Of a stretch of DNA of 64,000 nucleotides, positions 8,341 through 16,240 are shown in pieces; the stretch's first letter is position 1, and each line of letters begins with the position of its first letter. The notes under the pieces are model-generated. The model had not been told where the DNA came from and ran no database searches. It worked only from the letters and a program-made list of their open reading frames with translations. The stretch covers positions 124,001-188,000 of the forward strand of contig NZ_JAWLAR010000001.1 of the NCBI RefSeq assembly GCF_041395345.1. Direction: 5' to 3'. The DNA comes from Dokdonella sp041395345. GTDB taxonomy: Bacteria; Pseudomonadota; Gammaproteobacteria; Xanthomonadales; Rhodanobacteraceae. The translations under genes and the position numbers were made by a program.

Positions 8341-8805
8341 TCAACTGCCGCCTTCGAACCCGCTTTGCCGCCAGGCCTCATAGGCCACCACCGCCACTGC
8401 ATTGGACAGGTTCAGGCTCCGATTCCCCGGTCGCATCGGCAAGCGGATCCGCTGCTCGGCCGGAATCGCCTCAATCACTTCCGTCGGCAGGCCGCTCGTC
8501 TCCGAGCCGAACATGACCGCGTCATTCTCCTCGTAACGCACCCTGTCATGGCGCACCGTCCCTCGCGTGGACACCGCGAACAGCCGGTTGGGTTTTACCG
8601 CCTCCATGAACGCATCAAGATCCGCATGCACGGTCAGCCGCGTGTACTCGTGATAGTCGAGTCCGGCGCGCTTGAGCTTGGCATCATCGAGGGCGAATCC
8701 GAGCGGACCGATCAGATGCAGGTGAGCACCCGTGTTCGCGCACAGACGGATGACATTGCCTGTGTTGGGGGGTATTTCCGGGCGATGCAGGATGATGTTG
8801 AGCAT
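8341..8805 (-). CDS. trmL: tRNA (cytidine/uridine-2'-O-)-methyltransferase TrmL
   Basis: TrmL 2'-O-methylates the wobble base (position 34) of tRNA-Leu isoacceptors using S-adenosylmethionine. The ATG at 8805 gives 154 residues, the usual size. The three SPOUT knot motifs are visible: IPPNTGNVIRLCANTG (8-23), MFGSETSGLP (about 98-107) and the terminal LNLSNAVAVVAYEAWRQ. A longer in-frame reading to 8937 is rejected because every family member begins at MLNIILHRPEIP. Confidence 0.95.
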   Translation of the reverse strand: MLNIILHRPEIPPNTGNVIRLCANTGAHLHLIGPLGFALDDAKLKRAGLDYHEYTRLTVHADLDAFMEAVKPNRLFAVSTRGTVRHDRVRYEENDAVMFGSETSGLPTEVIEAIPAEQRIRLPMRPGNRSLNLSNAVAVVAYEAWRQSGFEGGS

Positions 8806-9185
8806 GCTGTAGGAGCCGATACCATTCGGGGAATTGCAGGGCAGACTAAATGAGTTTCCCTTCTCCATCGAGAAGACTCGTTGCTCGTGCGTCGGCGGCG
8901 CGTGGATCGCAATCGAATTGACCTTTGTGGCAGGCAATTGCCCAAACTTGGGTGCGCTGCCCCCAATTGCATAACCGACAATCCCGACTTGAGCCCTTGG
9001 CTACGGCAAGACTGCCCGACAACCAATTCGTCGATGAGTCGCCGTGGCCTGCGACGGTTCTCAGCGAATTCGGCGAGAGTCAGGCTGCAAACGACGCTGT
9101 AAAGTTCGCATACGGCGTTGCTTTGAGGAGCCGAGCTACAACTGCCATTGCTGGCGATGCCAGGAACCCGCAAGGACATTCAACG
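8806..9185. promoter_or_regulatory. Divergent intergenic region upstream of trmL and the caspase-STAND gene
   Basis: A 380-base gap between the two divergent starts. The only structure I see is a short palindrome CTTCTC-CATC-GAGAAG at 8860-8875, which could be an operator. An open frame runs in phase into the caspase gene from 8925, but its translation is compositionally unlike the protein and has no ribosome site, so I treat the region as non-coding. An AAGGAC block precedes the ATG at 9186. Confidence 0.4.
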
Positions 9186-12100
9186 ATGGAAGCCGTACCC
9201 GAGTTCAGAAAGAGCGTGGCAGTGGTCATTGGCATCAACGCCTACGATCACGGCGTGCCGCAACTCAAGACCGCGGCGAACGACGCCCGGCGGCTGGCTC
9301 GCATGCTGGCCGAAGAGCATGGCTATGACGTGCACCTGCTGCTCGATGAACAGGCTTCGCTTGCTGCTATCAACAAGCTGCTCAGGGACGAACTCGCGAA
9401 TTCGATCGAAAACGAGGATCGCGTCTTTTTCTACTTCGCGGGGCACGGCGTAGCCCTGCAAGGCGCAGATGGACCCAGCGGCTATCTCCTCCCTCAGGAC
9501 GCCAGGCGCGGCGAGCCCGAAAGCTACCTCCACATGCCCCTGCTATACGACGACCTCTTCGCGCTTCAGTGCCGGCATCTCCTGGTGATTCTCGACAGCT
9601 GCTTCTCCGGGGCATTCCGCTGGTCTTCAACGCGCGACGTGCTGGTCATGCCAGAAGTGATCCATCAGGAGCGGTACGACCGCTTCATTCTCGATCCGGC
9701 CTGGCAGGCCATTGCTTCGGCTTCCTACGACCAGACAGCGCTTGACGAGATCCCCGTATTCGGGGCCTTCGGATCACGAGGCGATGACGGCACGCACTCG
9801 CCTTTCGCCAGTGCCCTTTTCGAGGCGCTGGAAGGGGCTGCGGATGTGGCACGTGGTGGTGTGGCCGATGGCATCATCACGGCAACCGAGCTGTATCTGT
9901 ATCTGGAGGACTCCCTTCAGCCTGCAGCAATCGAAGCGGGGCATCGGCAGACACCGAGCTTGTGGCCCCTGCCCAAGCACGACAAGGGCGAGTACATCTT
10001 TCTGGTACCCGGTGGCAAGCTCGACTTGCCGCCGGCACCACCGCTCAATTATGGCAACAACCCATGGCGCGGCCTGGAGCCCTACGAGGAAGAGCATGCC
10101 GAGCTGTTCTTCGGTCGCGAAGATGCCATCGACGCGCTCGCGAAACACATTGACGAGCATCCCCTGAGCATCGTGCTGGGTGCCTCCGGCACGGGCAAGT
10201 CGAGTGTGGTGAAAGCGGGTTTGTTGCCGAGGTTGAAGCGGGACGTGGCACAACGCTGGTACGTGCTGCCTGTCGTGCGTCCTGGTGCCGAACCGATGCA
10301 GGCACTTCGCCGGGCGGTGGCCGGCCTGGATTCGGGCGCGCCAACCGGCACCGAAGTTGGCGTGGAAGAGCGCATCGCAGCCTGGTGCCTCGCGCATCCC
10401 GGCAATCGACTCGTTCTGGTCGTCGACCAGTTTGAGGAACTGGTTTCGATGACCAGGTCAGACGCAACACGGGTAGAAGTACTCGATCTATTGGCGCGTC
10501 TTGTCGCGCAATTCCCGGAACAATTCCGCCTGGTCCTCACGTTGCGGTCGGACTTTGAACCACAGTTCGACCGCTCCGCGCTGGGGTCCGACTGGAACCA
10601 GGCACGCTATGTCGTGCCGCCGATGACGCAGGACGAAGTGCGCAGCGTCATCGAGCGACCCGCTTTGCAGCGGGTGATGTATTTCAAGCCATCGGAGCTC
10701 GTCGAAGACCTCATCAACGAGGTCATCCAGACACCCGGCGGGCTGCCCCTGCTTTCATTCGCACTCAGCGAAATGTATATCCACTACGTCAATCGTCGCA
10801 GTGACGATCGCGCATTGGAAAAGATCGACTTCGACGCTGTGGGCGGTGTCGTCGGCGCACTGCGCACGCGCGCAGATGCGGAGTTCGAGGCGCTGGACGC
10901 CACGCAGAAGGAAACCATGCGGCGCCTGCTTCTGCGAATGGTTGCTGTCGAGGGCGGCAACGTGGCGCGTCAGCGCGTGCCCGGCCCCGATCTTGAGTAC
11001 CAGGACGCCGCCGAAACCGGGCGCTGTCGTGAAATCGTGGGTCGCCTGACGCGTGCGCGCTTGGTAGTTGAAGGGCGGGCAGACGATGGCGAGGCCTACG
11101 TGGAGCCCGCACACGACGCGCTCGTTCGGGCGTGGGACCGCCTCCTGCGCTGGATCCATACCGAGCAGGGCCGCGTTGCAAACCTCCAGTTCCAGCAGGG
11201 ACTTTCACGCGCGGCGCGCGAATGGTCGCTGGCCCGGACCAGCGCGATGAAGGCCGGTTTGCTATGGCGGGACTCTGCGCGCGCGGGGCTGCTGGCCCTT
11301 CTGGTCGGGCACGAAGAAGATCAGATGCCGGGAAGTGCGCTGACCACTGGACAACGACTGCGGCGCTGGGGCCGCCGGTTGAAACGCCGATTCGGCGGAA
11401 AGGCCGGAGCCGTCGAGGTCCGGGGTGCCTGGATGAACCGTCGCGAGATGGCGTTTGCCCGGCGCAGCATTCGGCGGCGGAGACGAATTCGTGAGGGGTT
11501 GGCCGCGCTGGGCCTGATCATCTTTGCGAGCGCGTTTATCGCCTGGGGCTTTGCTATCGAAGCAGGTATCCAGGAGGAAATCGCGGTCAGGCGCGCGGAT
11601 TCACTGGGCGAGCTTTTCGGCAGGGACCTGATCAAGGACGGACTTGTGCCAGGGGACATGGCGGTTGCTGAAGCGATGCAGTCGGAGTGGGAACCCTTCG
11701 TATTCCGTGGGAGTTCTGTATTCGCCCTGCGCAGCTCGCATGCCGGCGGCAAGATCGTCGCGCTCAGCCATGATGAGCTGCCGGTAGACGAAATCTTCAT
11801 GGATTACGTGCTGGGATGGATGCTCGATGGCAAGGACGACGCCACGTTTCTCGTGTCGACCTCGCACTGCGAGGTGATTACCTATGAGATCGAAAATGTG
11901 TTGGCCCGAAGTCAGTTTTCGAACAGCTCAATCAGGGAAATCAGCGATCTGTCTACGATTGGCTCGGGAGATCCGTCGACCGTGCTGCTGGTTGGAAACG
12001 CCTGGAGCGCCTTTTCAGAAGCAGAGATAGAAGCCGTGGAGCGATTCGTGCGGCAAGGTGGCGGGCTTGTGGTTGCCGGTATCGGCTGGTCGTGGAACCA

Positions 12101-12263
12101 ATTCAACGGTCAGCCGAATTTCGCGACCCAGTTTTGCGAGGCACATCCGAGCTCGGTCGGAAAGACTGCCAGCACCGACTCCTACCCAATGAACAACTTG
12201 ATGAAGCCTCTGGGCCTTTCGTGGATTCTTGAGGCACCCGCTGAAATCGATTCGGACCAGTGA
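9186..12263 (+). CDS. Caspase-like protease fused to STAND NTPase, membrane segment and TCAF/M60-type GATase-like domain
   Basis: A 1025-residue protein. Residues 1-275 are a peptidase C14 (caspase) domain: VAVVIGINAY, then FFYFAGHG with the catalytic His at 87 and VILDSCFSG with the catalytic Cys at 139. Residues about 292-770 are a STAND NTPase: NPWRGLEPYEEEHAELFFGRE linker, Walker A GASGTGKSS (332-340), Walker B VVDQFEE (412-418), and winged-helix-like HDALVRAWDRL. A basic stretch (RRSIRRRRR) leads into one transmembrane helix at about 772-794. The last 230 residues contain RQGGGLVVAGIGWSW and YPMNNLMKPLGLSW, resembling the GATase-like domain found in TCAF and M60-peptidase proteins. By family analogy the STAND module senses a trigger and activates proteolysis, possibly in defence or programmed death; this is inference. 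It stands alone on the plus strand. Confidence 0.85.
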   Translation: MEAVPEFRKSVAVVIGINAYDHGVPQLKTAANDARRLARMLAEEHGYDVHLLLDEQASLAAINKLLRDELANSIENEDRVFFYFAGHGVALQGADGPSGYLLPQDARRGEPESYLHMPLLYDDLFALQCRHLLVILDSCFSGAFRWSSTRDVLVMPEVIHQERYDRFILDPAWQAIASASYDQTALDEIPVFGAFGSRGDDGTHSPFASALFEALEGAADVARGGVADGIITATELYLYLEDSLQPAAIEAGHRQTPSLWPLPKHDKGEYIFLVPGGKLDLPPAPPLNYGNNPWRGLEPYEEEHAELFFGREDAIDALAKHIDEHPLSIVLGASGTGKSSVVKAGLLPRLKRDVAQRWYVLPVVRPGAEPMQALRRAVAGLDSGAPTGTEVGVEERIAAWCLAHPGNRLVLVVDQFEELVSMTRSDATRVEVLDLLARLVAQFPEQFRLVLTLRSDFEPQFDRSALGSDWNQARYVVPPMTQDEVRSVIERPALQRVMYFKPSELVEDLINEVIQTPGGLPLLSFALSEMYIHYVNRRSDDRALEKIDFDAVGGVVGALRTRADAEFEALDATQKETMRRLLLRMVAVEGGNVARQRVPGPDLEYQDAAETGRCREIVGRLTRARLVVEGRADDGEAYVEPAHDALVRAWDRLLRWIHTEQGRVANLQFQQGLSRAAREWSLARTSAMKAGLLWRDSARAGLLALLVGHEEDQMPGSALTTGQRLRRWGRRLKRRFGGKAGAVEVRGAWMNRREMAFARRSIRRRRRIREGLAALGLIIFASAFIAWGFAIEAGIQEEIAVRRADSLGELFGRDLIKDGLVPGDMAVAEAMQSEWEPFVFRGSSVFALRSSHAGGKIVALSHDELPVDEIFMDYVLGWMLDGKDDATFLVSTSHCEVITYEIENVLARSQFSNSSIREISDLSTIGSGDPSTVLLVGNAWSAFSEAEIEAVERFVRQGGGLVVAGIGWSWNQFNGQPNFATQFCEAHPSSVGKTASTDSYPMNNLMKPLGLSWILEAPAEIDSDQ

Positions 12264-12468
12264 TCTCCTGCGCTTCCGGACAGCCTGCATCGACACGAAG
12301 CCGAGCAACCGGGATGCCCACAATCTGTCGCTGGCCACCGTCCAGCCCGAACCGGGTGTCGCCAGACCATTCCATTGCTGGCTTCTACCCGACAGGTCGA
12401 TCGCTCTTGATCAAGAGAAACAGGGCACACTATTTCCATAACGGCATAGGAGGGATCTCAGTCACAAC

Positions 12469-13017
12469 ATGCGACCACTCGGATACATGTACAAACGCGT
12501 TGCCACCGATCTGCAATGGCTGAATGCGCCGCGCGTCGACGACGTCTACGCGCTCAGCGGTTGTGTCTCGAAGAATTTCGCCGACTACATCGCTTTCTGG
12601 AAGCACAACGGCTATTGGCTGTTTGATTCTCCGTCCATGATCCGTGCGCTCGCCGTGGAACACGCCATCTCGCTTGACGGTGCGAAGCTGTTCTACTACG
12701 AGGCGCACGATCTGGAATATGACAGCAACTCTGGCAGCTGGTTCCCTTTCGCTCCCGATCCGGCCTTTGAGACAAACGTCGAAGCTCCTGGCGCCGCAAC
12801 ACTGGAAGGATTCGACATCACCACGTTCCATGCCGGCACTTCGCCCGAGTGTTCCCCGCTGTCATGCAACGGCCTGGCCGCAGACGTCGCCACAAACGAA
12901 CATTGCCTCATTCCCACGTTCGAGGCGGCAATCCTCGCACTTGAGAGCGGGCGATTCGACAATTCCGAACCGGGGCCTTGTCGCGTCATTGCTGTCTACT
13001 CGGTCAATGACGCCTGA
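12469..13017 (+). CDS. Hypothetical protein of unknown family
   Basis: A 182-residue protein with no signal peptide or membrane helix. The opening MRPLGYMYKRV, then NAPRVDDVYALSGCVSKNFADYI and WKHNGYWLFDSP, followed by LFYYEAHDLEYD, look like a conserved but uncharacterised soluble family; I cannot assign a function. An alternative ATG is at 12487. It follows the caspase-STAND gene by about 205 bases in the same direction, so it could be a partner, but the gap makes a shared transcript uncertain. Confidence 0.65.
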   Translation: MRPLGYMYKRVATDLQWLNAPRVDDVYALSGCVSKNFADYIAFWKHNGYWLFDSPSMIRALAVEHAISLDGAKLFYYEAHDLEYDSNSGSWFPFAPDPAFETNVEAPGAATLEGFDITTFHAGTSPECSPLSCNGLAADVATNEHCLIPTFEAAILALESGRFDNSEPGPCRVIAVYSVNDA

Positions 13018-13303
13018 TGCTTCGCCGGGAACAGCAGTGAACCGCCATGTGGGTCGGTGCATCGACTCCCGAATCCGCCTGCGCACGTGACCGGTTGCCG
13101 CTCGAGCATCGCAGTTCGCGGCGAATATTTCGACCAATCCGGGCAATCCGTACATCTCCCCGAAATCGTTTGCTGCGGCCAGGACGAGGCATCCTGTGGA
13201 GCGATCCTGCATGGTCATTGACGATGCCTGGCATGGGCGAAGCACGGCATTTTCATCGCTCAGAACGTACACTCTGATCTGGTATTCGCGCTTGGGAGGC
13301 GAC

Positions 13304-13690
13304 ATGAAACGGGTCACTGGCATTGGCGGCATCTTCTTCAAGGCCAAGGACGCTCCTGCACTGCAGGCTTGGTACAAGCGACACCTCGGCATTGATGTGC
13401 AGGAATGGGGCGGCACGGCCTTCAACTGGACCGACGCTGAAGGCAAACCGGCCGGTGGAACCACCATCTGGTCGATCGGACCGGACAAGGGCGAACCGTA
13501 CGCGCCAGGCACCGCGCCGTTCATGATCAACTATCGGGTGGAAGACCTGCACGCCCTGGTCAAGGTGTTGCGCGAGGAGGGTTGCAACGTCCTCGACCGG
13601 ATCGACGAGTCCGAGTATGGAAAGTTCGCCTGGGTGATCGACCCGGAAGGCAACAAGGTCGAGCTCTGGCAGCCACCGGTAGGCCAGTGA
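13304..13690 (+). CDS. VOC (glyoxalase/bleomycin-resistance) family protein
   Basis: A 128-residue protein of the vicinal-oxygen-chelate fold. The ATG at 13304 is preceded by GGGAGGCGAC, a strong ribosome site, which decides it over upstream in-frame ATGs. Typical marks are GIGGIFFKAKD at the N-terminus, LQAWYKRHLGI, and the C-terminal WVIDPEGNKVELWQPP with the metal-ligand Glu. Substrate unknown; the group includes glyoxalase I-like and dioxygenase-like enzymes. Confidence 0.85.
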   Translation: MKRVTGIGGIFFKAKDAPALQAWYKRHLGIDVQEWGGTAFNWTDAEGKPAGGTTIWSIGPDKGEPYAPGTAPFMINYRVEDLHALVKVLREEGCNVLDRIDESEYGKFAWVIDPEGNKVELWQPPVGQ

Positions 13691-13752
13691 ACTCGGCAGG
13701 CAGGCCCGGTACGCACCTGCGACATGTACGATCATCGCGGCCAGTCGGCTCC

Positions 13753-14214
13753 ATGTCAGACCGTCTGTCGGCTTCCGGAAACAGGTGCTGGGGATATCAA
13801 ATTCGCTTCGCAGTAGTGTTGTCGGTGCTACTTCTGGCGGCGTGCTCCCGGGCCATGGTTCGAGATGAGGGCATCGACCCGCCTTGCTTGCCTGGCGCGC
13901 CTGCTTGTACGCCCGAAATTGCAGCAACGCTCTCGCGTTCCGAGATTGCGCTGGTTGGTTCAACACTGACCGTATCCTGCGGAGTGTCAGAATCAGGCGA
14001 AAAGTCCGCTGCGCTCTCGCAATGTTCGGAACGATCGAGAAGAATGCTGCACCAACTTTCCAACGTGATGCCCACGATCGATCCCTTTGCCCACATTGAT
14101 GTTGAAGAGGCCAGAACCTGCATTGACACGTTTATTTCCGGCCGTGAAGCAGCGGACTGCGAGTTCCATGCCATTTCGGCAAGGGTATCCCTCGATGGCA
14201 AGCTCGAGAGGTGA
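13753..14214 (+). CDS. Putative lipoprotein, unknown function
   Basis: The ATG at 13753 gives 153 residues. A positive N-terminus is followed by a hydrophobic stretch and a lipobox, VLLLAAC, with the lipidated Cys at about residue 32. The mature part has an even number of further cysteines (PPCLPGAPAC, VSCG, SQCS, RTCID, DCEF), suggesting a disulfide-bonded periplasmic or outer-membrane-attached protein. I recognise no family. An upstream in-frame extension overlapping the VOC gene is rejected because it would bury the signal sequence. Confidence 0.55.
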   Translation: MSDRLSASGNRCWGYQIRFAVVLSVLLLAACSRAMVRDEGIDPPCLPGAPACTPEIAATLSRSEIALVGSTLTVSCGVSESGEKSAALSQCSERSRRMLHQLSNVMPTIDPFAHIDVEEARTCIDTFISGREAADCEFHAISARVSLDGKLER

Positions 14215-14291
14215 GCTGACCGTACCTCGCCCGGTTCACTCGACACATGGCCAGGCAAGTCCGTCTTGATCGTATCTTGCGGTTGCTCCGG

Positions 14292-14726
14292 TCAAGCCGT
14301 TCGCTCATTGGCTTCACGCAACTGCAATGCAGGAATCAGGAAGATCAGCAGGAAGCCGATATTGCCGGCGACGTTCCACGGCGCTCCAGCAAGCATGGAC
14401 CCGCTGGAGTCGACGACGAACCAGGTGCACAGGCCGCCCAGGATGAGAACGCGCGCAAGCTCGGGCTCGCGGGCAGCCAGTCGCGTGAGGACCAGCCAGA
14501 TGGAAACGCCCCAACCTGCCATGACGCCACCACCGATGGCTGACAGCAGGCGGGCGGATGGATCGGTCAGGCCTTGCCCTCCGTCCAGCGGCGCGAACAC
14601 AAGGTCCAGCATGAAAGCCACGGGCGCCGAAAGCGCAGGTGTTGCGGCTGCCACCATCAGCAGGCCGAACCCGATCGTGAACACGGTGGATGCTTTCAAC
14701 CACATGATTGCGTGACGCTGTTTCAT
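14292..14726 (-). CDS. Four-helix integral membrane protein
   Basis: A 144-residue inner-membrane protein with four predicted helices (about residues 10-35, 60-85, 92-112, 115-137) and a short tail. It starts MKQRHAIMWLKAS. I do not recognise a named family. It is divergent from an XRE-type regulator 130 bases away, and a 17-base palindrome lies between them, so it is likely a target of that regulator. Confidence 0.65.
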   Translation of the reverse strand: MKQRHAIMWLKASTVFTIGFGLLMVAAATPALSAPVAFMLDLVFAPLDGGQGLTDPSARLLSAIGGGVMAGWGVSIWLVLTRLAAREPELARVLILGGLCTWFVVDSSGSMLAGAPWNVAGNIGFLLIFLIPALQLREANERTA

Positions 14727-14784
14727 GGCGCGATCCTTGTATCTGGGAATGCGCCGAGACTAGGCCTGAGCAAGGCTGCTGCCA

Positions 14785-14801
14785 ATTACCTCGCAGGTAA
14801 T
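14785..14801. promoter_or_regulatory. Candidate operator palindrome for the XRE regulator
   Basis: ATTACCT-CGC-AGGTAAT is a perfect 7+7 base inverted repeat with a 3-base centre. It sits between the divergent membrane protein gene (start 14726) and the XRE regulator gene (start 14856), where an autoregulatory site would be expected. Assignment to this regulator is inference from position. Confidence 0.5.
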
Positions 14802-14855
14802 GGATATTGGTGCCGGGGTCTGGTTTGATCGAATCCTCCCAGGGAGTGCGCGTCC

Positions 14856-15611
14856 GTGGATCCGTTTGGCCATCTTCTAAAGCACTGGCGCAGCCGACGC
14901 CGCTACAGTCAGCTCGATCTGGCCGTGGCTGCGAATGTTTCTTCGCGCCACATCTCGTTTCTCGAAACCGGCCGCTCGCAACCGAGTCGGGCCATGGTGC
15001 TGCAACTGTCCGAGGTCATGGACGTGCCGCTGGCCGAACGCAATGCCTTGCTGGCATCGGCGGGGTTCAGCGTCGCCTACGTCGAACGCGCGGCCGATTC
15101 GAGGGATCTGCAGTTTGTTCGCGAGGCGATAGCCTGGACCCTGGAGCGCCACGATCCGTATCCGGCCATTGCTTTCGACCGGCATTGGCGCGTGAGGAAG
15201 TTGAATCGCTGCGCTACGGCCCTGCTCGGGCGACTGGGTGTTGGCGAAGGCGACAGTCTGCTCGATGCATTCCTGTCAGCGGGTCCATTGCGTGATGCGC
15301 TGGTCAACTGGCAGGAAATTGCGCGCGAGTTGCGCACTCGACTGCGCACCGAGAGCATGCATTTCGGCGGCGATCCGGTTCTGGAAGAGGCGATCGACAG
15401 ACTCGATGCACTCGACGACGGCGAGCGGAATGATTCCCGAGCACCATCCCCGGCCGTGATTTCGGTCGAGTATCGCGCCGGGCCAGAGGTTCTGTCCTTC
15501 TTCTCCACCATCTCGCAATTCGGTTCCGCAGAAGACATTGCCTTGGCCGATCTGAAGATCGAAATGATGTTTCCGGCCAATGAGGCGACGCGACGCGCCT
15601 TGCTGGATTGA
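14856..15611 (+). CDS. XRE-family regulator with MmyB-like ligand-binding domain
   Basis: A 251-residue regulator. Residues 5-62 are a helix-turn-helix of the XRE/Cro type, with SQLDLAVAANVSSRHISFLETGRSQPSR as turn and recognition helix. The remainder matches the MmyB-like C-terminal domain (FDRHWRVRKLNRCATALLG; NWQEIARELRTRL; FFSTISQFG), a PAS-like pocket thought to bind a small hydrophobic ligand. It begins at the ATG at 14856, divergent from the membrane protein gene, and probably represses it and itself through the palindrome at 14785-14801. Confidence 0.85.
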   Translation: MDPFGHLLKHWRSRRRYSQLDLAVAANVSSRHISFLETGRSQPSRAMVLQLSEVMDVPLAERNALLASAGFSVAYVERAADSRDLQFVREAIAWTLERHDPYPAIAFDRHWRVRKLNRCATALLGRLGVGEGDSLLDAFLSAGPLRDALVNWQEIARELRTRLRTESMHFGGDPVLEEAIDRLDALDDGERNDSRAPSPAVISVEYRAGPEVLSFFSTISQFGSAEDIALADLKIEMMFPANEATRRALLD

Positions 15612-15746
15612 CATCGCGGACAGCGGGATTGCATCGGTCGGCAAGTTGCAAGCGATGGCGGGGACGCCGATCATCCGCTGACAACTTCCAGATCAGGACG
15701 GAAACCGGCGGATCGACTCTGACCGCCAACGCACCGCACACCGCTC

Positions 15747-16223
15747 ATGAGCCTGCCCGACAGGACCCTGCGACCGCAGCAATCGACCTCCAGCCTGCTC
15801 AAGAAGTGCCTGCTGTTGGCGGTCTCGATCCTGTTCGTCGCCTGCGGCGTCTGGATGCTGCCCGAGAAAGCCCTGACGGGATCCTTCATCATCGCCTTCT
15901 TCGGTCTGTGTGCGTTGGTGTTCGTCGTCCAGCTGCTGCCTGGAAGCACCTGGCTGAAGCTGGATGCACGGGGATTCACCTACTGTTCGCTGTTCAGGAA
16001 GCACCGGGTGCGCTGGCAGGACGTCGAGTCCTTCGTGCCGGTTCGTATGGGTCCCAACGATCTGGTCGGCTGGACTTGGGCGGAGAACTACAAGGGCACA
16101 CGTGGCGGCAGCGAGCTCAGTCGCAGGCTGGCCGGTGTGGACGCCGCCCTTCCCGACAACTACGGAAAGAGTGCGGGCGGGCTTGCTCAGCTCATGAACT
16201 CGTACAACTCGCGAACTCGCTGA
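15747..16223 (+). CDS. STM3941-like membrane protein with PH-like domain
   Basis: A 158-residue protein with two membrane helices at about residues 20-38 and 46-64, then a soluble part. The order GFTYCSLFRKHRVRWQDVESF and later LPDNYGKSAGGLAQLMNSY matches a group of small proteins with a membrane hairpin followed by a PH-like domain (STM3941 family). No biochemical role is known to me. It converges with the DUF2207 gene, only 17 bases separating the stops. Confidence 0.65.
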   Translation: MSLPDRTLRPQQSTSSLLKKCLLLAVSILFVACGVWMLPEKALTGSFIIAFFGLCALVFVVQLLPGSTWLKLDARGFTYCSLFRKHRVRWQDVESFVPVRMGPNDLVGWTWAENYKGTRGGSELSRRLAGVDAALPDNYGKSAGGLAQLMNSYNSRTR

Positions 16224-16240
16224 TCAGCTCTCGAACCTGG

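Noticed and set aside
8925..9185. N-terminal extension of the caspase-STAND protein
   Set aside because: The frame is open but the residues before MEAVPEF are unlike caspase N-termini, and the ATG at 9186 has a ribosome site.
12264..12468. Frameshifted continuation of the caspase-STAND protein
   Set aside because: No reading frame continues the C-terminal domain convincingly, and the protein's end (LGLSWILEAPAE) fits the natural end of the TCAF-like fold.
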